Shown: piece after piece, positions 54,082 to 64,000 of the stretch | Layout: every line of letters starts with the position of its first letter | How positions within the stretch are numbered: the first letter of the stretch is position 1 | Origin: Papaver somniferum | Taxonomy: Eukaryota > Streptophyta > Magnoliopsida > Ranunculales > Papaveraceae | Assembly: GCF_003573695.1 (NCBI RefSeq) | Contig: NW_020621936.1 | Location: 13,516,001-13,580,000 of the forward strand | Length of the DNA: 64,000 bases | Direction of reading: 5' to 3' | The notes under the pieces: model-generated | What the model saw: the letters and a program-made list of their open reading frames with translations, nothing else | Database searches by the model: none | What the model was told of the DNA's origin: nothing | Made by a program: the position numbers and the translations under genes

Positions 54082-55844
54082 TCAATTTTAGTGACAAAAC
54101 TATTAATACATATGGAATACAAAAAAGATAAACTTTAGTGGCTCCTATTCCATAGTCTAATCTTCAACGTTCCCTGAAATCTTCGTCCTTCCAAGTACTC
54201 CAATGATCCCAAAGGTTGTAAGTTTAACATCACCGTTGTTGAAGATCTGTATCTATAATAATGAGAGAAATCGAGATTCTCGATCATCATTATACAGTGA
54301 CATAGTATTATTATGTAACATCAAAGTCCAATTGCATCACGACTTTAACAATAATATTACGATGATATGTATCACCCCCCCTTAGTCAATACTCCATCTC
54401 ACATGGAAACCACTCCCCCTTACACAATGATCCGAAAACCATATGTATATGTAGTAGAACTACACATTAACTCTCCTCCCTTTTTGTCAATAAAATTGGC
54501 AAAGGTACAAGAACGAGATCCTAATGAAATCTCCGAGAAGAGACGTTTCATAGACTAAAAGAAAAAATACATACCAACTTAATTTAGATGCAATCATAAA
54601 GCCAAAGCTAAATGCATTCATCAAGGAGTTTTAAGATACAAGATAACCCCTATAAAATTCCATAGCCACACACCCCGCAAAATATTACCATTAAGAACAA
54701 GTTCAAAATAACTCTCCCCCATTTGATGTCATTACCGAGAGAACAACAAGAGCGACCTTAATTTCGAAAGAAAAGAAGGATTTTTAATTGGACCCCAAAA
54801 ATCATAGGAATGATTTTCTATATCCAAAACTCAATCAAATTAATCACAAGTAAACCCATGATTAATATAATTGGAATACGTAACTAAATCCAACCACAAA
54901 AGTGATCAATTTAATTGATAATGCTCAACATAAGTAAACTTACGGAGCTACGACTAAGGTAATAATACGGAGATGACTAACTTAATCGTTCACATACTCC
55001 AAATAAGGAAAATCTTATGGAATATACGACTACATTAACCAATAAAACATGATTTGTATAGCCGTTCATATACTCAACACAAGGACTTGTGGAATATATG
55101 AAAACTCAACTAGACTAATTATAAGAGAACCCATAATTAATCTAATTGGAATACAAACAACCAAATTAATCACGAAGGTAATCAATTTAATTGTCAAAAG
55201 ATTTGCTCAACAAAAGAAGACTTTTGGAGCAAATAACTAAATAAGCAACCAAGATGATTAATTTAGTTCATAATGCTCAACATATAACATCTTATGGAAC
55301 AACCAACAAGCCAATAAGAAAAATCGACTTAGTTGTATCATGCTCAACATAAAACACACAATGGAGCCTTCACGGTAATACAAAAAGAATGGATCAATGA
55401 AGATCAATACCGTGGAATACATACAAGGGTCTATTCTATTTTCCATCATAACGACATAATAGACTTTATCCTTGTCACACAAAATATTTTATCCTATTTT
55501 CCATCAAATACATGACTGCATAGGCAACTTTTGTAATTGTCAAAAGTTCATTCGTCCTTTCATCAATACGAACACCAATTCATGAACGACTTTACTTTTG
55601 ACAGCATATGGGACCTTCAAGTTCACGGACGTAAACAATACATATCCTATAAAAATATTGCAATACTGCAATAACATCATCCTCCAAATATTTTTAGAAT
55701 TTAATACCAATAAACCTAAAAAATAAACATAAGAAGATGAAAACAAAAATATCTATGTGTAGTCACAATCATCGCTATTGAAAGCAATAGTTATTCTTCC
55801 AACGAAACCAAAAAGAAGATATATTAGGCATATAAGAAGATGCA
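54082..55844. other. AT-rich non-coding tract of copia-type element
   Basis: No gene seen; frames are short and AT-rich. The centre (54,915-55,380) holds a series of degenerate hairpin repeats. The part near the 3' LTR has runs such as CACCCCCCCTTAG. It may carry packaging or regulatory signals, but that is inference. Confidence 0.6.
54915..55380. repeat. Degenerate hairpin repeats (about six units)
   Basis: Units follow the pattern GCTCAACATAAG - spacer - CTTATGGAGC with variation: starts at about 54,922, 54,996, 55,070, 55,203, 55,270 and 55,342. The two arms are near-complementary, so each can fold. Between them runs AATTTAATTG-type sequence. Confidence 0.5.
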
Positions 55845-56818
55845 TTACTTGTCATCTTCATCATCGGACAATTTCCAAGTAGCTTGAATTGAATTCAACT
55901 CTTCCTTGAGCTCGGGACACTTGGTTCCAGTTAACGACACATGATCTTTTAAGCACTTCACTCTTGCATTTACCTTGCACACACCCTTGTAAGCCTTTTG
56001 AATAAGCCTCAAGGTGGTAGGGTCTTCAACATCAAGAGGAGTACCTCTTTGTCGCTTGCGAACATTTTCCCTTATACGCCGAAAGGTACATGGACGAACA
56101 AGTTTGGGAACCACAAGAGAATTTCCAATAAAATCAAGCCCACGATCAAGACAAATTTGTCTTATCAAACAAGGGTAGCCTAACATCTTGATATGAGAAG
56201 TCATCGTCATCATTTGAAAGATGATAAAACCACAAATATCAAGATTTGTATTACAGAATGTAAGGAAGAAGACTAATTCCACAAACTCATAACTCCAACA
56301 AGAATTCTCAATTATGGAGGGACAAAGGTTAGAGATACCGAGTTTTCCAAACGCCATTAAAGCAATACTAAGATCATTAGTAGGAAACTTTCCTTGACTA
56401 CAAACAACCTTCTTTACACAAAGTCCAATAGAGATATCATCATATGATGGACGTTCATCACTCGGTCTAGGTAACCGTACGTTTCCCAACGGTATTTCGG
56501 TGACCCCTGAAATTAACTCTCTATTAAAAAGAAACCTTTCTCTATTTATCATGAATTTGAATTCCATCTTGTTAAAATCAACGTCATGAATGTTGATATA
56601 AAAATCCTTGTTAGAGAATCAAAACCTTCACCAAGGCCATTAAAGATATTCCCAAGATTGAACTTTTTGAAGCAAGCTAAATCCTCTTCATGTCCACTAA
56701 AGGTTTCCATTCTCTTTTCTAGAATAAAACCTTTGGAAGCAATCCTATCAAAAGTTCTAGCACAAGAATCATTCACAAACCTAATTCTAAGAGAATCTTG
56801 ATCACAAGGAGAATTCAA
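55845..56818 (-). pseudogene. Putative plant transposon-protein ORF (Transposase_32-like)
   Basis: On the minus strand a frame from 56,818 changes register near 56,605-56,611 (an apparent 1-bp loss) and continues to a stop at 55,845, for about 320 residues. An ATG at 56,567 opens the second part. The pattern F(Y)INIH..., then about 20 residues, then FLFNRELISGVTEIPLG resembles the N-terminal pattern of the putative plant transposon protein domain found in many non-autonomous plant LTR elements. A later segment (HIKMLGYPCLIRQICLDRGL) fits the same family. The C-terminus is basic (RRIRENVRKRQRGTP) and ends acidic (DDEDDK). I assign the family by pattern memory only. Its molecular function is not known. 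Confidence 0.5.
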
Positions 56819-56951
56819 GCTAGTTTTTTTTTTGATCTTTTTGAACTTCTTTTCATGCTCCTAGAAATCATCATAAAGAGATATACCAGAGGGAATTACT
56901 TACTTGAAGAGAACCTTAAACACCCTTCCTTTTGATTTCTTCAAAGAAGCT

Positions 56952-57182
56952 TTAATGGTAGAGAAGCACAAATCCTGGTTCACGTACGCAGACGAAAGAT
57001 GAGGAAGGAGAAGGTTCGCGGACCACATACATATATATAAATTCCTCACTCACGGGCTTGGGCAGTACACGAACCGTGACCCACAAAGACTTACGGGATT
57101 TTCTTAGCCCTTTCCACATTAAAAGTATGCAACCAACATACATGTGAAAGATAACAGAAGCAATAGAAAGCCAACCAATCAC
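56952..57182 (-). CDS. Short hydrophobic ORF, doubtful
   Basis: About 76 codons with no ATG at its start (GTG), overlapping the stop of the next upstream ORF. It has a hydrophobic N-terminal stretch (SIASVIFHMYVGCILLM). It may simply be chance openness of the element. I recognise no family. Confidence 0.2.
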   Translation of the reverse strand: MIGWLSIASVIFHMYVGCILLMWKGLRKSRKSLWVTVRVLPKPVSEEFIYMYVVREPSPSSSFVCVREPGFVLLYH

Positions 57183-57823
57183 AACACAACTGTACGCAAC
57201 TCAAACCATTTCTTGCCCCACTTCAAGATATGTACAAATGGGGTAAATGCCAACCTTGTTACGTACCAAGAGGCATAATGCACAGAGGAGTTCTCATGCG
57301 ACACGTCTGGTTGATAAGTGTGAACAGTCCCTATAGTATAATCAAAATAATGATGATAGTCAGGGCAGTTAGAGATTCCTATCCTTCGTTTATTTTGGCT
57401 AGAAGAAGGATTCTTCCGATTTCTGGGTTGTACAGTATTAATAGATTTAACACATACGAAGCCCTTTTCGGAATGATTCTTTGACTTAATAGAATTAAGT
57501 TTTTCTAAGAATTTAAAAACGCCTTCGAACGCTTTAAACAGATCTTTATCAATTGATCCATCACGATAGTATTCCTCATAGAGATCAAGAGTTAATCTAG
57601 TGAAGTTCCATATCCTTGAGCGTATTGAAAGTTTTCCCAACCTTTCCTTCTTTTTATTTTTTCCTTCTGATTGCTTCTTAACATCTATATCTCCCCTTTT
57701 AGATGAAGTAAGATTATCATGAGAAACCACAGGTTTTAACCATAACAATCTCTGAACAATCTTTAAGGAATTCTGGCGTGCGTTGCAGATGCCAGGAGCA
57801 AGCTTTCCAAAGAAATTTCCCAT
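57179..57823 (-). CDS. ORF1 of copia-type element, unknown product
   Basis: First ATG at 57,823, about 60 bp after the primer-binding site; 214 residues ending at 57,179. The sequence is basic with Lys/Arg clusters (KKQSEGKNKKKERLGK), has an amphipathic Leu/Phe-rich middle, and is Tyr/His-rich later (YHHYFDYTIGTVHTY). No CCHC knuckle or protease motif. As the first ORF behind the primer site it occupies the usual gag position, so an RNA-binding role is possible but not shown. Start chosen because the upstream open codons include no ATG. Confidence 0.45.
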   Translation of the reverse strand: MGNFFGKLAPGICNARQNSLKIVQRLLWLKPVVSHDNLTSSKRGDIDVKKQSEGKNKKKERLGKLSIRSRIWNFTRLTLDLYEEYYRDGSIDKDLFKAFEGVFKFLEKLNSIKSKNHSEKGFVCVKSINTVQPRNRKNPSSSQNKRRIGISNCPDYHHYFDYTIGTVHTYQPDVSHENSSVHYASWYVTRLAFTPFVHILKWGKKWFELRTVVL

Positions 57824-57879
57824 AGGACAATTTATAAGGAACAAACAAACACAAACTTATCAGGTTTACCGTGTTTTCC

Positions 57880-57893
57880 TTCTCTGATACCAA
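57880..57893 (-). other. Primer-binding site (initiator tRNA-Met type)
   Basis: The minus strand reads TTGGTATCAGAGA one base after the LTR end TTTTTTCA. TGGTATCAGAG is the classic plant Ty1/copia primer site complementary to initiator tRNA-Met. Confidence 0.9.
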
Positions 57894-57894
57894 T

Positions 57895-60321
57895 TGAAAA
57901 AACGGGGGTCTAACAACACCACCCAATATTTCTCTTAGTAATATGTATGGACTAACTCTGAAATACTTTGATAGAGAATCAACTAGACAGTCAGACTCAA
58001 TCTAGATAAAAGTATCTCAAGGAGTTAATATCTCTCTCTTGATTTGATTTTTACTCAAGACAAAAACAATAGCGAGTCTTTATCAAATACAAGGAATAAC
58101 TTGGACGGTACCAAAGACCAAAGTCCAAGTGTTAATCAATGAAATCAACAACCACAAGGTCGGATCTCTAATCGATTAAACTTTAACGCACAACCTGTAT
58201 TATTTCAATTATAAAGATAAACAATATAATGCGGAAAATGAAATAACACAGACACCAGAAATTTTGTTAACGAGGAAAACGCTAATGCAAAAAAACCCCG
58301 GGACCTAGTCCAGATTGAATACACGCTGTATTAAGCCGCTACAGACACTAGGCTACTCCAAGATAACTTCGGACTGGACTATAGTTGAACCCCAATCAGT
58401 CTCCCACAAATTCAAGGTACAGTTGTACTCCTACACCTCTGATCCCAGCAAGATACTGCGCACTTGATTCCCTTAGCTGATCTCACCCACAACCAAGAGT
58501 TGCTGCAACCCAAAATCGCAGACTTGATAATAAACAAATCTGTCTCACACATAAAAGTCTATCAAAGGACAAATCTGTCTCCCACAGAAAAACCCTAGGT
58601 TTTTGTTCCGTCTTAAGATATGAAAATCAAGGTGAACACGAACAATTGAGAATCCGGACTTATATTCTCGAAGAACAACCTAGATTAATCAATTACCTCT
58701 CAACAATATTTATTGACTACACAAGAGGATATTGAGGAATCACAAACAGTGAGACGAAGATGTTTGTGACTTCTTTATCTTGCCTATCATAGAACTCTCA
58801 CGATCTCAAGCCAATCAATTGATTGTACTCGTACGATAAAAGATGCAAGATCAAATCACACAACTACGATAAAGTAGTATCGGTCTGGCTTCACAATCCC
58901 AATGAAGTCTTTAAGTCGTTAACCTAGTTTTATAGAAGAAAACCAAAGGTTAGAGGAGAATCGAATCTAGCGAGCACACTAGTATCACACAGACGTGGGG
59001 GGATTAGTTTTTCCCAATGCTAGATGTCTCTTATATATAGTCTTCAAATTAGGGTTTTGCCTTAGTTACAAAGAAATCAATATTCACCGTTAGATGAAAA
59101 CCTTATTTAGATTTAAGCTAATATTTCTCAACCGTTAGATCGAAAACTTAGCTTGTCATACACACTTGAGATATACGTTTACTGGGTTTGTGAAAACCGT
59201 GCCCAAACGTGTACGTGTATGTTGGTTCAACATAGTAACCCAAAAGGTTAACCATATGAGCATTTCATATTAACCTTGTTCTTATTCACCATACCTAGTT
59301 CAATTGACTCAAATGAACTAGTTAGAGAGTTGTTCAATTGCTATGAGATCTTATGTAACTACACAAGATACAATGGAAACAAAGACGATTCGATTCGATT
59401 TGAATCGGCTCACTTTATAGACACGGTTTGCATATTGCATTCCTTAGTAATTTAAGTTTCATGTTCAAAGCACATCTTTAGATCATAACCCACTCAAGTA
59501 CGCAAGCAAGTTCGCGGACTTAAGGCAACCGACAGAGTTTTCCAAACTCAACAGAAAATCTCGGCAAGGAGACTTCCGCCAGTTCGCGGACTGAGTTTGC
59601 AGACTAAACACGCAAACGAGTTTTTGGAAATCCCAGCAGAAATTCTCGGCAAGAGAACTTTCGTCAGTTCGCGGACTTGGCAAAGCCAATTCCTCCGGTT
59701 TCTCTCAATCAACAAAGTTCGCAAACTTCGGATTAAGGAATAGGACTTATGCACATATGTGTTACCACACAATGCTTATATCCATCATTGGTTATATTGA
59801 CCTAAACTCTCATTCCAACCATTGAAACATTCTTAGAGGACGTTATATAGTTGTCACACTATTTCTCGTCAAAGAGATTTTCAAAGTGATTGAAACAATA
59901 TGACTTTCGTCATTAGGTGAAGATAAACCCGATGAAAGTGAAATGCTTTACCAACACATGATTTCGAGATATAGATAGGCGAGATATACTCGGCTCGAAA
60001 TATCAAATGTGTATGATCCAGTCTATATAACATACGACTTTTGTCTCATAAGAAGTAGGAGATAGAAGAGATAGAGTTTTGAGTGATAGATAAGTTCAAG
60101 TCTCTACCTTTTTGTTGATGAAGTTCCACAGTCCTTGAGTAGATCTTTGTCGTTGTATGATGAATCGCCATGAAGTCCTTGAGCTTAAGTACACTTTTCT
60201 ATCCTAGTCCGAGACTTAACTATGTAGATTAGAAATGAAGACTCATAGTTTTGATCACTAACATTGACAAACATGCTTGAGATAGCAATACATGCGAGGT
60301 CGACCGAGATATGCTCTAACA
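57895..60321 (-). repeat. 5' LTR of copia-type element (2,427 bp)
   Basis: The minus strand begins TGTTAGAGCATATCTCGG at 60,321 and ends CGTTTTTTCA at 57,895. It is 3 bp different in length from the solo LTR at 31,809-34,232 and aligns throughout. It has a TATA box at 59,032-59,039 on the minus strand. Confidence 0.93.
59032..59039 (-). promoter_or_regulatory. TATA box of copia-type 5' LTR
   Basis: TATATATA in the minus context GACTATATATAAGAGAC. The solo LTR has the related TATATAAA at 32,941-32,948. Confidence 0.6.
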
Positions 60322-61277
60322 CTAAATACACAAAATTCACCTAGAATGGAGCATGTAGCAACAATCCCATATATTCTGTGAATTTTTAGCATTATTAATT
60401 AATACATGATTTGCCTAGTATTTCCTGTGTTGTTCCTAGACGAACTCTCATTATTAGCATGGCATGACGACTGAGTGTTCACTCCTAGCAGAGTAACATG
60501 AATCTCCAAGTGCCAATTTTTAGACGTGCACGAAATACCCGTACAGGCTACATCTCTCTCTGACAAAAGAGAATTTCGAATCGACGCATTGTCAGCTCGA
60601 TCGAACGTATTTAATTTCCTTAAGGAAAATCTGGACTGTCCATATCAGTCTCAGAAACGATCGCAACCACACAAGTTGTCCGCGCAATTTAACAAGACCA
60701 GCCAAACCTTGGCAAGAATGGGTGATTGACGTGATGACCACTGGCGGGCCCACTTGTGCCCTAGCCGGTCGAACATCACACGAACACCTCCCAGCAACGT
60801 CAAACTCCAACCCTAAGTAGAGTGGTCGTACTTCCTTGTAGAGGTTCGATCGAACATAGACTATCCAGGGCAGTCTTAAAACCATCGCAACCGTCCAACT
60901 TCGCAAGCGTGGTTGAACGGATTAGATCATCCTATGAATGATCAGAGAAGCGTCAATGCACACGTTGGCGGACCCACTCCTCACTAACCCAATCGGTTTT
61001 CTCACGGAAAAGCCATGGAGCAATGAATGTTTGCTCGAAGCATGACTGGCGTGATGCTTTAAAAAGGTCGCGGAAATTCCACTGGTGTCTTAAAACGATC
61101 ACGACCATCCAACTTAGCCATCATATTTGGATGGCTTAGATTGCACCTAGGACCATCAGGAAGATGCACATATTTTCACCGTCAGCCCAACGTGGGCCCC
61201 ACACGGTCGGTCATCCCAAAGGGGAAGCGTGACTTGCCAAACCGTTTGGCCAAAGTCACGCATATGTGACTGGTTAA

Positions 61278-61295
61278 AAACCCTAATTAGGGTTT
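61278..61295. promoter_or_regulatory. Palindromic double telobox in gypsy1 3' LTR
   Basis: Identical 18-bp palindrome AAACCCTAATTAGGGTTT as in the 5' LTR, while the surrounding sequence has diverged noticeably. Confidence 0.6.
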
Positions 61296-62378
61296 GCAGC
61301 GATGCATATCTGTCGTAGTTCAATCGCGTCCATCCATCTTCTCCAGCCTAAACGGAGGGTGTAGATATAGACTCAAGAGGTCCCAAGGATGTCGACGTGA
61401 TCACCGTGGGCCCACCTGTGCGTGTAACCGGCCGGCCTAGGCGAACCATGGCCGAGTGCCTCGAAACGCACTCCCGAAAGTGGCATGTCACGCGGATTCC
61501 AAATCCTTTGCGACAATGGATTTTCGTCGCAAATCGATCACGACCACTCATCTTTGACGGTCAAATTGAGCGGCCTAGATCAAATCTTCGTGAAACCAAG
61601 AGGTGTAGACATGCTCACCGGCAGGCCGTCTACACGAATGCCTGGTCAGTCCCACCAAATTAACACCCATGCTTGAATTCGATCAATCCAAAGAGGGATG
61701 CTTGCGCACCTCTTAAAAACCCTAAAATTCCATCAACGGTCGCAAATATATGCCGTAAACCATCTCGTCCGTCCAACTTTTCCAGCTTGGTCGGACAGCC
61801 TAGGTTAAAAGTTAAGCGACTAATGAAGCACCTCAGTGATCACCGTCTGCCACTCTTCCACAGTGAGTGATCGACCATATGGTGGTCTACTCGTGCAGCC
61901 TCCAGACGATCACTCGAAGATGGTTGGATGTGACGCTGTTTTAAGACGCATAATCCGCGACTTATTCAGTTAAGCTTTAAAACAGCGATGCTTCATGCAT
62001 ATTGATTGTTTTCGATGCATTACATGCATCGAGCATACACGATATTTCATGAATATCAGTTCCTTAAATAACTTAGTTATTTAATTTAGCAACGTATGTT
62101 ATTTCCTGCAGTGGGTCCCACGATCCAATCATTCGAGACATCAAGCATGTCACAAACTGGAGGATACTTACTGGGGTATTGGTCTGGAGGTTTACAGTGT
62201 GCAGCGTGCAACGCGCCATTACGAGAACGTGTCAGGAAAAGTTGGACGGTTAACAGTGATGAGGAAAGTGGGCAAAGGTGTGATCGTGTGACAATCACCA
62301 CTCATACACGACCCCACCACTCCATCACTTCACCTCCTCCACTTCCTACTAGAGATGAGGGTTGCGTTTTATGACTTG

Positions 62379-62386
62379 TATAAATA
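62379..62386 (+). promoter_or_regulatory. TATA box of gypsy1 3' LTR
   Basis: TATAAATA in ACTTGTATAAATAGGTCC, the same context as in the 5' LTR. Confidence 0.65.
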
Positions 62387-62762
62387 GGTCCTTCACCTAT
62401 TTCCAAACAACACAGATGGAGAAAAACCAAGTGTTGTCATAGTATTCAGAAAACACCCAGAACTGATAGCTTACATTGTGCAAGCCAGTTCATCATTCTG
62501 ATACAAGTCATAAACAGCCAATACCTTCACAATCTCAACACCTTCTTCGCTTCCCTCCCTAAGATCAACCCCATCTCCTTCACTTTGTGACCGAAGCAAG
62601 TATGGAACGACCATTTCTTGGTTTAGGCCAGAATTGTATAGATTGATCTCTCGAATCAAAATCACTCCCATGCAGTGCATTTGTTTAGGGTTTAGATTAG
62701 TTTCTCATCCACTCGCACCCAAATTTACCAAAACCAATAGAAACAGTTTTCACCCATAAACA

Positions 62763-63560
62763 CCTAGTCCGGCCCCAAGTCTCTTTATCCTAAAAGGGAA
62801 CCCTTAATGGATTAAGGGGTCTCCCATTCTAGGATTATTTATTTTCATGTATCAATAATCCCCTATAGAGATACCCTGTCAAAGTAACGCAGTCTCCGAT
62901 CTGAACGCGTAGGGTTACAGGAAAATTATTGTCCATGTAGGGACCCTCGCCACCACGGTACCTTCTGGCCAAAGGATACTCTGGTAGGAAGTTGAATGTT
63001 CCACCAAGGTTAATCATACCTTAGCACCGAGCGATGGCTTGATTGTGCGACAAACTGGACATACTATGTCATAAATATTGTGCAACAAAGCAAGCAAAAT
63101 GCTATAACACACATTACCAAAAGGTAAAAAGTACGGAGTGGTATATGTACGTATTATATTTACGCAGGTACAAACAATACGGCGAAAATATTAACCAAAG
63201 GTAAAGGTTTCAAAAGGCATACTTCCATTGCAAATGAGCGAAGCTACAACAACGAAGGTACACCAGGAGACAACTCCATACCGAGCAAGTAAAGAGACAT
63301 CTTAGAGTCACCTTAGCCGAAAGAAAAACTAAAAGGTAAATAATATACGCCTAAGCAATAATCTTAAACTCAGATAAAACTTAGTTGCATGCTATGAGGG
63401 GATACCTTCTGGCCATGTTATATCTTGCTCGAGTGCCGACTGATTCAAAATAATAGCAAAGATACTTAAGCAGCGAGCGAAGGCTCCGCTTTTAAAAGGG
63501 GTGAAAACTTTTATCCCAGTCTCAGCTTTCATTAATGAAGGTGTGGGCTTCGTAAACAAA
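62763..63560. other. Unassigned flank right of gypsy1
   Basis: Unrelated to the minisatellite on the left side. The phrase TACCTTCTGGCCA occurs twice (about 62,960 and 63,404). A minus-strand open frame at 62,835-63,017 (60 codons) matches nothing I recognise. No RNA gene or transposon end is identifiable. Confidence 0.5.
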
Positions 63561-63660
63561 TACATACGTACATACATACATACTTATATGCATACATATA
63601 TACACATATATATACATGCATACATACATACATACTTGCATACATACAAACATACATATA
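63561..63660. repeat. CATA-type microsatellite
   Basis: About 100 bp of impure (CATA)n/TACA with TATATA interruptions. It gives rise to meaningless Tyr/His/Met-rich open frames on both strands. Confidence 0.9.
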
Positions 63661-63690
63661 TTTGTGCGATAATATTAGCATCATAACCTT

Positions 63691-64000
63691 GTTCGATACT
63701 TCTATACTTCGAGGATACCTCAGCAAATTACTTCGATACTTTTATACTTCGAGGATACTTCAGCAAATTACTTCGATACTTCTATACTTCGAGGGCACCT
63801 CAGTAAACTACTTCGATACTTCTCTACATCGGCAAACTACTTCAGTATGTCGAGGCTCCCTCAGTAAAATAATATATCGATGGTACCTCAGTAAATTACT
63901 TCCATACTTCAATGGTACCTCAGCGAATTATTTTGATGCTTCAAGGGTACCTCAACAAGTTACTTCGAAGGTATTCAATACTTCGATGATACCTCAGAAA
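63691..64000 (+). repeat. 40-bp tandem repeat, open at window end
   Basis: TTCGATACTTCTATACTTCG and the following AGGATACCTCAGCAAATTAC repeat with an exact 40-bp step at 63,691, 63,731, 63,771 and 63,811. Later units are increasingly diverged but keep GGTACCTCAG. The array continues beyond the window. Confidence 0.85.

Larger units (their letters stand above)
52799..60321 (-). mobile_element. Non-autonomous copia-type LTR element (minus strand, 3' LTR truncated)
   Basis: On the minus strand, in order: 5' LTR (60,321-57,895), primer site for initiator tRNA-Met, ORF1, a further ORF, a putative plant transposon-protein ORF, a long AT-rich tract with hairpins, a polypurine tract and a truncated 3' LTR. 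The 3.8-kb internal region has no protease, integrase or reverse transcriptase motifs, so it would depend on proteins from an autonomous relative. It sits inside the gypsy1 3' LTR; the right flank CTAAA is a candidate target duplication whose partner is lost. Confidence 0.82.
26515..62762 (+). mobile_element. gypsy1: decayed Tat-lineage Ty3/gypsy element, host of nested insertions
   Basis: Two related long terminal sequences bracket this stretch: 26,515-29,043 and 60,322-62,762. Internally, in order, come a primer-binding site, a short gag remnant, protease, reverse transcriptase, RNase H, archaeal-type RNase H, integrase with GPY motif, and an antisense ORF remnant. That order and the second RNase H are diagnostic of the plant Tat lineage. 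It is interrupted by a solo LTR (31,809-34,232), by gypsy2 (from 37,117) and by a minus-strand copia-type element ending at 60,321. The expected target duplication is absent: CAGAG precedes the 5' LTR and CCTAG follows the 3' LTR. Either the locus was rearranged, or the two LTRs come from different insertions of one family. Confidence 0.8.
60322..62762 (+). repeat. gypsy1 3' LTR, missing its first 106 bp
   Basis: Aligns from 60,323 with the 5' LTR from 26,621 and ends with ATAAACA at 62,762. The copia-type element occupies the place of its 5' end. TATA box at 62,379-62,386; double telobox at 61,278-61,295. Hairpin repeats are also present here (for example CCATCCAA/TTGGATGG at 61,105-61,112 and 61,127-61,134) but some stems carry mismatches. 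No primer-binding site follows, so it is a 3' LTR. Confidence 0.85.

Noticed and set aside
62835..63017. Minus-strand 60-codon ORF in the right flank
   Set aside because: Protein-like composition, but no family recognised and no supporting signals; kept only as a remark in the flank entry.
1..64000. tRNA, rRNA or other structured RNA genes
   Set aside because: No cloverleaf, A/B-box pair or rRNA segment was recognised; TGG-type matches are retrotransposon primer sites.

Overview
This window is plant nuclear DNA made almost entirely of repeats; I find no host gene I can support. The plant assignment rests on Ty3/gypsy retrotransposons of the Tat lineage (dual RNase H, antisense ORF before the 3' LTR), a Ty1/copia-type primer-binding site for initiator tRNA-Met, and telobox motifs (AAACCCTAA). 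The species cannot be named from the sequence alone.

Region 1 (1-26,514) is one huge minisatellite, open at the left edge. Its unit is a 27-bp subunit (nine codons), usually in alternating pairs (54 bp). These are packed into higher-order repeats: four nearly identical units of about 3.75 kb (28-15,044), a rearranged fifth unit, then a different higher-order repeat of about 3.0 kb (about 17.6-26.5 kb). Each of the first four units holds a segment of about 540 bp in inverted orientation. Because 27 is a multiple of three and stop codons are rare, long ORFs open in many frames on both strands; I regard these as artefacts.

Region 2 (26,515-62,762) is a nested retrotransposon cluster. The host layer, gypsy1, is a decayed Tat element with LTRs of about 2.5 kb (5' LTR 26,515-29,043; 3' LTR remnant 60,322-62,762). 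A solo copia-type LTR (31,809-34,232) with a perfect 5-bp target duplication splits its RNase H region. Gypsy2 (37,117-52,805), another Tat family with short LTRs, sits in the antisense ORF of gypsy1. It is a double element, LTR-internal-LTR-internal-LTR. Between integrase and LTR each gypsy2 copy carries an antisense gene with five predicted exons, GT-AG introns and its own TATA box. A minus-strand non-autonomous copia-type element (52,799-60,321) lies inside the gypsy1 3' LTR. It has no reverse transcriptase and carries a putative plant transposon-protein ORF. One deletion with a 7-bp microhomology at 52,799-52,805 can explain all the missing ends.

Region 3 (62,763-64,000) is unassigned flank with a CATA-type microsatellite and a 40-bp tandem repeat that runs off the window.

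The items most worth following up are the spliced antisense gene of gypsy2 with its promoter, the strand-switching higher-order minisatellite, and the repeated hairpins inside the gypsy1 LTR whose stems differ between units but still pair. Several tracts show mostly single-base indel differences between copies, which may be assembly error.
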